Position numbers and translations under genes: made by a program. The notes under the pieces are model-generated. The model saw nothing but the letters and a program-made list of their open reading frames with translations, made no database searches and was not told where the DNA came from. Below, one piece after another: positions 1 through 5,294 of a stretch of 8,404 bases of DNA; position 1 is the first letter of the stretch, and the number at the start of each line of letters is the position of its first letter. Source of the stretch: Chloroflexota bacterium (lineage in GTDB: Bacteria; Chloroflexota; Anaerolineae; B4-G1). The stretch spans positions 1 to 8,404 of the forward strand of contig JAAEPW010000447.1 in assembly GCA_024232355.1 (NCBI GenBank), read 5' to 3'.

Positions 1-99
1 CTGGATATTCTGCCCACGTTTGTCTGAAACTTGTTCGAACCCTGTGCGAACCTCGGCAAATAAACTATCTGCGGACAGAAATTTGTGTGCTCCCGCCAT
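1..99 (-). CDS. Transposase, N-terminal 33 residues only
   Basis: The minus strand from base 99 reads ATG followed by 32 open codons to the window edge (begins MAGAHKFLSADSLF, continues FEQVSDKRG). The start is well supported: AAGGAGGA lies at 106-113 with a 6-base gap, and a promoter-like sequence lies at 157-184. From memory, N-termini of this form (a short 'KFLSxxSLF', then 'FExxSDxRG') belong to a group of DDE transposases related to the IS4/ISNCY type, which place two N-terminal helices before the catalytic core. No catalytic residue is inside the window, so the family rests on this short stretch and its position at the break point of a truncated gene. The coding strand opposes the STAND gene remnant next to it. 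Confidence 0.55.
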   Translation of the reverse strand, partial: MAGAHKFLSADSLFAEVRTGFEQVSDKRGQNIQ

Positions 100-2978
100 T
101 AGAAATCCTCCTTACCTTGGGCCTACGGTGGAATCTATGCTTCTCATCTCGCCTAAAGTATAGTCCAAATGTGTCTGTTATCAAGCTCGAAGCCATAACG
201 GGAATTGCTGGCCTAGTGGAGCGTCTCCTGGATGATGTGGGACAAGAGCCAGGCAATCTGCCGCTCTTGGAATTTGCACTGACGCTGCTGTGGGAGCGGT
301 TGGATTACGGCTGGATGACCCACACTGCCTACGAGGAGATCGGGCGGGTAGAGGGGGCGCTGGCCCGCTATGCCGAGGAAGTGTACCACGAATTGGTGGA
401 GAAGGAACGAGAAGGGGCACAGCGAATCTTTGTGCAGTTGGTGCAGCCGGGGGAGGGTACCGAGGACACGCGCCGGGTGGCGACCTGCGCCGAATTGGGA
501 GAGGGGAACTGGACGCTGGTCCAACACCTGGCGGACAAGCGGCTGGTGGTGACGGGGCGCGATGCCACTACCGGTAGTGAGGTGGTGGAGGTGGTACACG
601 AGGCTTTGATCCAACGCTGGGAACAACTGCGGACGTGGATGGAGGCGGACCGGGCCTTTCGTACCTGGCAGGAGCGACTGCGGGCAGTGATAAGCCAGTG
701 GCAGACAACTGGGCAAGACGAGGGCGTGCTTTTACGGGGCACGCCCTTGGCCGAAGCCGAGGGCTGGCTGAAGGAACGAGGAGACGAGTTGAGTCCGGCC
801 GAAGAAAAGTTCATTCAGGCCAGCGCTGCGCTGAGGGATCGCAGGCAAGCCGAGCGCGAGCGGCGACGGCAGCGTACAATCCTGGCGCTGGCGGGCGGGC
901 TGGTGGTTGCCTTGATCCTGGTGCAAGTGACCGTTCAACAGCGACGGAATGCCCTGGTCCAGGCCAGCATCGGCCTGGCATCCCAGGCCCTGCTCGAATT
1001 GGATGGATCTTCCCCCGAACGTTCTGTGCTCTTGGCATTGGAAGCCCTGGAGAATTACCCTTACACCTGGCAAGCGGAGCGTGCCCTGGGACAGGCTGTC
1101 CTGGGTAACAAACTGCGGTTAATTCTCCAACATACAGGTCGCGTAAACTCTGCCCAGTGGTCTCCAGACGGGACGCGCATCGTCACAGCCAGCGAAGACG
1201 GTATGGCCAAAGTGTGGGATGCGGTCACGGGGAAAGAATTGCTCACCCTCTCCGGTCACACGGACGATGTTAATCAAGCGGTATGGAATGCGGACGGGAG
1301 TCGTATCATGACCGCCAGCGACGACGGTACGGTACGGGTGTGGGATGCATCCGCGTCGTCACCGACGTATGGCGAGGAATTGCCCAAAATAGTCGACAGT
1401 TCTGTGATGATGAACTCTGCTTGGTGGTCACCAGACGGAACGCGCATCCTCACAACACACTTGAACGCACGTCCTCAAGTTTGGGATGCAAACACAGGCA
1501 AGGTGTTTCTGAGGTTACATGGTCATCAGAGTTACGTGCAATCGGCAGTGTGGTCGCCTGCAGGTGAGCGGATACTCACCGCCAGTGGAGACGGCACGGC
1601 AATGGTATGGGACACGGGCACAGGTGACCGATTGCTCACCCTCTCCGGCCACACAGAAGTTGTGTGGTGTGCTGCCTGGTCACCCGACGGCTTGCGTATC
1701 GTCACCGGTAGTGATGATGACACCGCGAAAGTATGGGATGCAATCACGGGGGCAGAGATTCTCACCTTATCTGGACACGCACTTGAAGTGAGTGCGGTAG
1801 CGTGGTCATCGGATGGTTCGCGTATCGTCACCAGCAGCAACGATACCACCATCAAGGTGTGGAACGCGACTACTGGTAGGGAGATTATGACTATTTTTGG
1901 CCATATGGGGTTTGTCTGGGATGTGGCGTGGTCGCCATTGGGAGATCGCATCGTCACGGCCAGTTGGGACGGCACAGCCAAGGTGTGGGAACTGGACCCC
2001 GTACTTCTTACGCTTGTCGAAAGTTCTGGGACGGGGCCAGGTCTGGTAGACTGGTCTCCCAAAGGCGACCAAGTCGCCCGCGGCTTTTGGGATGGCACGG
2101 CCAAGGTGTGGGGCGCGATCACTGGTGAGAAACTGCTGACACTATTGGGCCATGAAGAGAACGTGATATCAGTGGTCTGGTCACCATCGAGTGATCGCAT
2201 TCTCACCGCCAGCTACGACGGTACAGCCAAGGTATGGGACGCGATCACAGGTAACCTATTGTTCACCCTCTCAGGCCACACAGACGTTGTGTTTGCCGTA
2301 ATGTGGTCTCCGGATGGCTCGCGTATTGTCACCGGGAGTCATGATGACACTGCAAAGGTGTGGGATGCGGACACAGGTCAACAGCTTATCACCTTCACTG
2401 GCCATAGACGAGATGTACATGATACAGTATGGTCGCCTGACGGAATGACCATCGTGACCACTAGCCTTGACGGCACTGCCAAGATATGGGACGCAACCAC
2501 CGGTCATCTCATCCGGGATCTTTACCCCGAGGATTTTGGGTTCACTGTATTTGGTGTGGGATGGTCACCGGACGGTAGGCGCATCGTCACTTATGCCGAT
2601 GATGGTATCGGGAGAATATGGGATGCAACCACCGGCGAGGAACTTTTGACCTTCTCTGGGCACACAGCTACTGTGGGCGACATTCGTTGGTCAAATACGG
2701 GTGAACGCTTCCTCACGGGCAGTGATGACCGTACGATCAGAGTGTGGGACGCAAACACCGGTATGGAACTCCTCCGCTTCAATATGGAGGGCATTACTGC
2801 CTTTGCAGACTGGTCGCCAGACGGTAAGCACATCGTCACAACCAGTTGGGATGGCACGTTGAGAGTGTACCCCGCGTGGCAGACGACCCAAGAGTTAATC
2901 GATTACGCCAAAGAGTGCTGCGTGATCCGCAAGCTGACAGCTGAGGAGCGGGAGCAGTTCGGGCTGCCACTACGGTAG
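87..2978 (+). CDS. 5'-truncated STAND NTPase–WD40 repeat protein
   Basis: The open frame has 963 codons, numbered here from the GTG at 87. Residues 1-40 are not STAND-like and read antisense through the insertion sequence end. Clear family sequence starts abruptly at about residue 41 (GLVERLLDDVG). Residues 41-250 match the C-terminal part of the nSTAND1 region (GNLPLLEFALTLLWE, EGTEDTRRVA, VHEALIQRWEQLR, DRAFRTWQERL). A basic stretch (251-263) precedes a hydrophobic helix (264-285), then a helical linker (286-340). Residues 345-928 hold 14 WD40 repeats, mostly ending (A/I)KVWDA, enough for two seven-bladed propellers. The tail 930-963 is the usual end of these proteins. Intact relatives have a sensor domain and a P-loop NTPase upstream. 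Both are missing, so ATP-dependent switching is presumably lost and this is probably a pseudogene or a remnant. Such proteins are thought to be signalling or defence-type switches with the propeller as ligand or partner sensor. The GTG at 87 is not a credible start, having no Shine-Dalgarno. Any residual translation would need an internal start such as the ATG at 315. Confidence 0.85.
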   Translation: MLPPLEILLTLGLRWNLCFSSRLKYSPNVSVIKLEAITGIAGLVERLLDDVGQEPGNLPLLEFALTLLWERLDYGWMTHTAYEEIGRVEGALARYAEEVYHELVEKEREGAQRIFVQLVQPGEGTEDTRRVATCAELGEGNWTLVQHLADKRLVVTGRDATTGSEVVEVVHEALIQRWEQLRTWMEADRAFRTWQERLRAVISQWQTTGQDEGVLLRGTPLAEAEGWLKERGDELSPAEEKFIQASAALRDRRQAERERRRQRTILALAGGLVVALILVQVTVQQRRNALVQASIGLASQALLELDGSSPERSVLLALEALENYPYTWQAERALGQAVLGNKLRLILQHTGRVNSAQWSPDGTRIVTASEDGMAKVWDAVTGKELLTLSGHTDDVNQAVWNADGSRIMTASDDGTVRVWDASASSPTYGEELPKIVDSSVMMNSAWWSPDGTRILTTHLNARPQVWDANTGKVFLRLHGHQSYVQSAVWSPAGERILTASGDGTAMVWDTGTGDRLLTLSGHTEVVWCAAWSPDGLRIVTGSDDDTAKVWDAITGAEILTLSGHALEVSAVAWSSDGSRIVTSSNDTTIKVWNATTGREIMTIFGHMGFVWDVAWSPLGDRIVTASWDGTAKVWELDPVLLTLVESSGTGPGLVDWSPKGDQVARGFWDGTAKVWGAITGEKLLTLLGHEENVISVVWSPSSDRILTASYDGTAKVWDAITGNLLFTLSGHTDVVFAVMWSPDGSRIVTGSHDDTAKVWDADTGQQLITFTGHRRDVHDTVWSPDGMTIVTTSLDGTAKIWDATTGHLIRDLYPEDFGFTVFGVGWSPDGRRIVTYADDGIGRIWDATTGEELLTFSGHTATVGDIRWSNTGERFLTGSDDRTIRVWDANTGMELLRFNMEGITAFADWSPDGKHIVTTSWDGTLRVYPAWQTTQELIDYAKECCVIRKLTAEEREQFGLPLR
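106..113 (-). promoter_or_regulatory. Ribosome binding site of the transposase gene
   Basis: AAGGAGGA on the minus strand, 6 bases upstream of the ATG at 99-97. It fixes the start of the partial transposase gene and shows that this short edge fragment is a real gene start. Confidence 0.75.
157..184 (-). promoter_or_regulatory. Probable sigma-70 type promoter for the transposase
   Basis: On the minus strand, TTGATA (184-179) and TATACT (162-157) are separated by 16 bases. Both hexamers are close to consensus. The promoter lies about 58 bases upstream of the transposase ATG and points into it. Its outer edge gives a minimum extent for the insertion sequence. I recognised it by eye and saw no experimental signal. 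Confidence 0.5.
1119..2870 (+). repeat. Fourteen tandem WD40 repeat units
   Basis: Units of about 120 bases repeat in the frame of the STAND gene. Each codes for a 38-42 residue blade with the pattern 'V..a.WSPDG.ri.T.s.DgTaKVWDA.tG..l.tl.GH'. The WD-type end motif occurs 14 times (AKVWDA, VRVWDA, PQVWDA, AMVWDT, AKVWDA, IKVWNA, AKVWEL, AKVWGA, AKVWDA, AKVWDA, AKIWDA, GRIWDA, IRVWDA, LRVYPA). The last unit is degenerate (VYPA), as is usual for the closing blade. Several units are also similar at DNA level, for example around the GTGTGGGATGC strings, so unit gain or loss by recombination is possible. Confidence 0.9.
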
Positions 2979-3016
2979 AGAACCATAGGTGGTGAAAATG
3001 TACGATCCATCTGTTG

Positions 3017-3055
3017 GTCGGGGAGGGAGAATTTCTCCCTCCCCGACTTTTCTTC
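3017..3055 (+). terminator. Intrinsic terminator after the STAND–WD40 gene
   Basis: A perfect 14-bp stem (3017-3030 pairing with 3034-3047, GTCGGGGAGGGAGA with its complement) closes a 3-base loop (ATT) and is followed by TTTTCTTCT. It lies 38 bases past the plus-strand stop codon. On the minus strand the hairpin is preceded by an A-rich run and not followed by Ts, so it is a proper terminator mainly for the plus strand. It also sits just past the last minus-strand reading frame of the opposite cluster and may block read-through between the convergent units. Confidence 0.85.
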
Positions 3056-3057
3056 TG

Positions 3058-3132
3058 CTAGATCGTTTCTGTCTGATGAATATCCGGGGTCAGCACGACG
3101 AAAAAGAGTTTGGGTTGATATGGCTGTGACAT
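3058..3132 (-). CDS. Possible 24-residue peptide at the end of the minus-strand cluster
   Basis: ATG at 3132 opens a 24-codon frame (MSQPYQPKLFFVVLTP...), ending in TAG at 3060-3058. GGGAG lies 5 bases upstream of the ATG. The frame begins 12 bases after the stop of the 57-residue gene and ends just before the hairpin at 3017-3047, so it fits the spacing of the cluster. The middle (LFFVVL) is hydrophobic. Nothing about the sequence is recognisable. It may be a genuine small protein, the remnant of a longer gene, or chance. Confidence 0.3.
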   Translation of the reverse strand: MSQPYQPKLFFVVLTPDIHQTETI

Positions 3133-3144
3133 CGTGTCTCCCGA

Positions 3145-3318
3145 TCAGTGGCTCATGCAAGATTGGATGCACATCCGGTATACATTGGGATCAGAGGTTT
3201 CGAGGTTGCACCGGATTGCACACACTATCCCGTGCCAATCAGTTGCCAAGCAACAACACGAGTTGATCGTCACGATCACCAGCAGCAGAATGGCGACCAC
3301 ACGCCCTCTAGCAGACAT
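3145..3318 (-). CDS. 57-residue membrane-anchored or secreted peptide with twin CX3C motifs
   Basis: The frame starts with ATG at 3318 and overlaps the stop of the upstream 464-residue gene by 11 bases (ATGTCTGCTAG), a layout typical of translational coupling. A weak GGGAG lies about 10 bases upstream. Residues 1-6 are MSARGR (two Arg), 7-18 are strongly hydrophobic (VVAILLLVIVTI), and Asn-Ser then precedes three consecutive cysteines (21-23). This looks like a signal peptide or single membrane anchor. INS-C is only loosely lipobox-like. The mature part has four more cysteines in two CX3C motifs (Cys33/Cys37 and Cys50/Cys54) with 12 residues between them, the pattern expected of a disulfide-linked helical hairpin. 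I recognise no family. It is probably exported, and its role is unknown. The coding assignment rests on the overlap, the signal-like start and the ordered cysteines. Confidence 0.5.
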   Translation of the reverse strand: MSARGRVVAILLLVIVTINSCCCLATDWHGIVCAIRCNLETSDPNVYRMCIQSCMSH

Positions 3319-4702
3319 CGGCGCACAACTCCCGTGCCTTGGCGATGACGTCGGCCACTGCTACTACCTGGGTTGCAGAGCCAATGATGGGCGGAGTGAG
3401 GAGGTACGAACCATTTCGCCTCTCGGTGGACCATCCTTGCAAGCCGAGGAAATCGACTGCATCGTCCAGGGTCACGATCTCCGGAACCGGCAACGCCTGT
3501 TGAGCACCGTTGACAACCTCGAACTTGCAACGGGTGAGCACAGTCTGGCACACGCTTTGGTACTCGTCGTGTGTCTTGACCGTGGCCTTGCCAGTATAGC
3601 TCAGACCGTGCTCCAGTTCCGCGTTGGAAGCGAACCAGACCAGGACATTGCCATCAGGATCGAGGAACTTGTGCAGGTTGGTCACTCCATACTTGCCATC
3701 TATGGGAATGATGGTGGTGACGGTCAGACCGTCAAAGTGTTGTCGTTGGCCAACCGTGCCGACGTGCTGGCTCTCTGTTTGAGACTCTCGATCTGCCTGC
3801 CGATTCATTGCCCGCGTGTAGGTGGGGATGAGGCTGGCAGCGTAACCGATCCAGCTGGCCTCGATCACGTCGCTCTCGCACACACGGACGAGATTCCACT
3901 CATAATCGCTGAGGCGACTGCAGGCGGACAGTTCCTCGCGTGCCCAGGCCAGCGCTTTTTGCGCTTTTTGCCAATCACGCTCGATTGGTTCTTGGTCACT
4001 CGTGTGCCCATTCTTGCCTTGGTTCAGCATCACCGAGAGAGCACAATCGGCGGTAGGGCCCATCTGATCGCGTGGTATCCAGCCGTTGAGGCGGGCATCG
4101 GCGGAGACGTAGGCCAGGTAGGTCTCGATCTGGATCAGGAAAGGCCCACCTCTCCCGCCACCGCCCAGCCATTCATCGTTCCCGGCCTCGTTGCAAAGCT
4201 CGTCGGCCTGGATCAGATACTCGGCAGTCTGTGCAGCGGCATCGGGGCTTTGGTGCCCGGTAAAATCAGACAGACAAGAACTGCCCACCTGCTTGTACTC
4301 GTCATCCTTGGCCACCACGAAAGTATCCTTGCGATTGCGGTTCATATTGCAGTGGTCACACCACGGATCAACCGTGCGGAATCGCTCTGGCGTACGCTCG
4401 CCGGGAACAGCGCGAACGATATTGCCCTGTGCTTGGGCCCAAGAACAAGTGCTATCACCCAGGTACTGGAGCTTGGCGACAAAGCGCCAACCATTGATAC
4501 GCGGAGCCTCGCCGGTGACACGCACCTGGTAGAGCCGGGTCACGGTGCCGTCGTCGTTTTTGACGTCCTCATAGTCTTTGAGAGTCTCCATTCCCACGTC
4601 AGGGGTGCCGAGTTTGGCGGCCCGACGGGCGAGCTGCTCGATTTTCTTCTGTAGTGGCCCCAGGTTCCGAGCCGGGATTTTGTAGATATTGTTTTCGTTC
4701 AT
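3308..4702 (-). CDS. 464-residue phage/plasmid-type protein with a CxxC motif
   Basis: I chose ATG at 4702 because AAGGAGGT lies 8 bases upstream (4711-4718). The frame is open further upstream to 4819, but that part overlaps the preceding gene and has no ribosome binding site. The protein has three visible parts. Residues 1-110 begin with a basic helix (KKIEQLARRAAKLG). Residues 113-147 hold the motif CDHC (115-118), then RKDTFVV, then VGSSCLSDFTG with Cys143, which suggests a small metal-binding knuckle. Residues about 312-400 are beta-rich (YGVTNLHKFLDPDGNVLVWF, then TVKTHDEY and QTVLTRC) and may form an OB-like fold. Proteins with this combination occur, as far as I recall, as hypothetical genes in phages and plasmids, often near helicases. 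The nearby SNF2 helicase fits that. A nucleic-acid-handling role is an inference. No catalytic motif is visible. The stop codon overlaps the start of the 57-residue gene. Confidence 0.85.
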   Translation of the reverse strand: MNENNIYKIPARNLGPLQKKIEQLARRAAKLGTPDVGMETLKDYEDVKNDDGTVTRLYQVRVTGEAPRINGWRFVAKLQYLGDSTCSWAQAQGNIVRAVPGERTPERFRTVDPWCDHCNMNRNRKDTFVVAKDDEYKQVGSSCLSDFTGHQSPDAAAQTAEYLIQADELCNEAGNDEWLGGGGRGGPFLIQIETYLAYVSADARLNGWIPRDQMGPTADCALSVMLNQGKNGHTSDQEPIERDWQKAQKALAWAREELSACSRLSDYEWNLVRVCESDVIEASWIGYAASLIPTYTRAMNRQADRESQTESQHVGTVGQRQHFDGLTVTTIIPIDGKYGVTNLHKFLDPDGNVLVWFASNAELEHGLSYTGKATVKTHDEYQSVCQTVLTRCKFEVVNGAQQALPVPEIVTLDDAVDFLGLQGWSTERRNGSYLLTPPIIGSATQVVAVADVIAKARELCADVC

Positions 4703-4710
4703 ATGTTTTG

Positions 4711-4718
4711 ACCTCCTT
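4711..4718 (-). promoter_or_regulatory. Ribosome binding site deciding the start of the 464-residue protein
   Basis: AAGGAGGT on the minus strand, 8 bases before ATG 4702. It lies directly after the stop codon of the upstream 69-residue gene (4719-4721) and rules out the longer frame that begins at 4819. Confidence 0.85.
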
Positions 4719-4928
4719 CTATCGAACGGGTACCGTCGCGCCGAGAAAAACACAGGACATTTCGAACTCGTCTTGAAGCCCGAGAACGACCGCCGCGTCG
4801 CGCAGGTTGCGGATGGCACTCTCGGTGTTTTCGGCCAGATTCGGGCATTCCTCCGCTGCTCGCTGATGATCGAGGGCCAAGTACGCCAGTTGAGCCGCGA
4901 CGTAACGCTTTGCTTCTTGCTCAGTCAT
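4719..4928 (-). CDS. Small protein of 69 residues, unknown function
   Basis: The sequence is mainly helical and acidic (MTEQEAKRYVAAQLAYL, then ESAIRNLRDAAVVLG), with a short hydrophobic C-terminal stretch. Two adjacent ATGs (4931 and 4928) follow GGAGG at 4935-4939. The second has a normal 6-base gap and the first only 3, so I chose 4928. The start overlaps the end of the upstream 43-residue gene by 8 bases, and the stop is 16 bases before the next start, so the three genes are almost certainly co-transcribed and coupled. No family is recognised. Its length and charge resemble small phage or plasmid accessory proteins. It could partner the 464-residue protein, but only the arrangement supports that. 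Confidence 0.7.
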   Translation of the reverse strand: MTEQEAKRYVAAQLAYLALDHQRAAEECPNLAENTESAIRNLRDAAVVLGLQDEFEMSCVFLGATVPVR

Positions 4929-5052
4929 CATTCACCTCCACCGTCCGATCCGCCGAGTTGGGCAACAACGTGACAGCAGTCACAGGATCTCCGCCCACCT
5001 CGACGCAAAAGTCGCTGACCGTGGGCACACTGATTACATTCAAGTTTTTCAT
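4921..5052 (-). CDS. Small protein of 43 residues, unknown function
   Basis: The frame begins MKNLNVISVPTVSDF and ends TVEVNDD. The start at 5052 is well supported by AAGGAGG at 5058-5064 with a 5-base gap. The frame is open upstream to 5118, but that extension has no ribosome binding site. The sequence is short, acidic and mostly beta-like, with one Cys and no membrane segment. It is the first gene of the cluster that continues through the 69-, 464- and 57-residue genes, and its stop codon overlaps the next start. No family is recognised. The strong ribosome binding site and the coupled arrangement are the reasons for calling it. Confidence 0.65.
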   Translation of the reverse strand: MKNLNVISVPTVSDFCVEVGGDPVTAVTLLPNSADRTVEVNDD

Positions 5053-5253
5053 GTTTGCCTCCTTTTGTTTTCCATGATGCGAGTGTTTTCGACTCGCCAA
5101 ATCGAGTAAGACTATCAACGAAACTTGCTAACCCATAAAAACCACGTCTCGCCAAGATGACGAAACGGTGATCGCGAATATGAAAAGTGGTAAACAACGA
5201 GCAACAGACAAATTCACTCCGTCTGCTGCTTGTTATCTATCACAGCTATGTGT
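5053..5253 (-). other. Leader region upstream of the small-gene cluster
   Basis: About 200 bases lie between the hairpin after the helicase gene and the 43-residue gene. I see a 6-bp stem (GCGAGT 5079-5084 with ACTCGC 5092-5097, 7-base loop) and an 11-base direct repeat with one mismatch, CGACTCGCCAA (5090-5100) and CGTCTCGCCAA (5145-5155). The repeat could be an operator pair. No convincing -35/-10 pair was found, although a promoter is expected here if the hairpin at 5254-5282 terminates transcription. Confidence 0.35.
5058..5064 (-). promoter_or_regulatory. Ribosome binding site of the 43-residue gene
   Basis: AAGGAGG on the minus strand, 5 bases before ATG 5052. It decides the start of the first gene in the cluster against the longer frame from 5118. 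Confidence 0.8.
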
Positions 5254-5282
5254 GCGTGAGGGGGAAATTTTCCCCCTCACGC
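5254..5282 (-). terminator. Strong hairpin after the helicase gene, possible terminator
   Basis: A perfect 13-bp stem (GCGTGAGGGGGAA, 5254-5266, pairing with 5270-5282) with a 3-base loop begins 12 bases past the helicase stop codon at 5297-5295. On the minus strand there is no T run after it, so it may work as a Rho-assisted terminator, a 3' stabilising stem-loop or a boundary. It separates the helicase from the downstream small-gene cluster. Its G-rich, short-loop form is like that of the terminator at 3017-3047. Confidence 0.55.
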
Positions 5283-5294
5283 ATATTTCCGATA

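Larger units (their letters stand above)
1..206 (-). mobile_element. End of an insertion sequence (partial, runs off left edge)
   Basis: This stretch holds the 5' end of a transposase-like gene on the minus strand with its ribosome binding site and promoter. Immediately to the right, recognisable STAND-protein coding sequence begins abruptly at about 207, in the middle of a conserved domain. The simplest reading is that the element inserted into the STAND gene and its terminus lies between about 185 (outer edge of the promoter -35 box) and 207. I could not define the terminal inverted repeat or a target duplication because the other end of the element is outside the window. The right boundary given here is therefore an estimate. 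Confidence 0.5.

Noticed and set aside
87..206. GTG at 87 as a true start of the STAND–WD40 gene
   Set aside because: No Shine-Dalgarno. The encoded residues are unlike the family and are antisense to the insertion sequence end. The open frame is an accident of the junction.
1532..2206. Minus-strand frame of 224 codons
   Set aside because: A shadow of the WD40 repeats. It repeats with the same period (recurring SHTLAVPS-like strings), as expected from reading WD40 units backwards.
1119..2870. CRISPR-like or other non-coding tandem repeat
   Set aside because: The repeats are in phase with one long reading frame and code for WD40 blades. Unit sequences vary in the way coding repeats do.
3134..4654. 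Plus-strand open frame of 506 codons
   Set aside because: It is antisense to the 464-residue gene, which has a good ribosome binding site, gene overlaps on both sides and protein-like motifs. The plus frame has no Shine-Dalgarno and no recognisable domain.
4703..4819. 39-codon N-terminal extension of the 464-residue protein
   Set aside because: It overlaps the 69-residue gene and has no ribosome binding site, while AAGGAGGT sits 8 bases before the internal ATG at 4702.
5128..5217. Minus-strand frame of 30 codons starting with GTG, hydrophobic middle
   Set aside because: The only GGAG upstream overlaps the start codon, and neither length nor sequence supports a gene.
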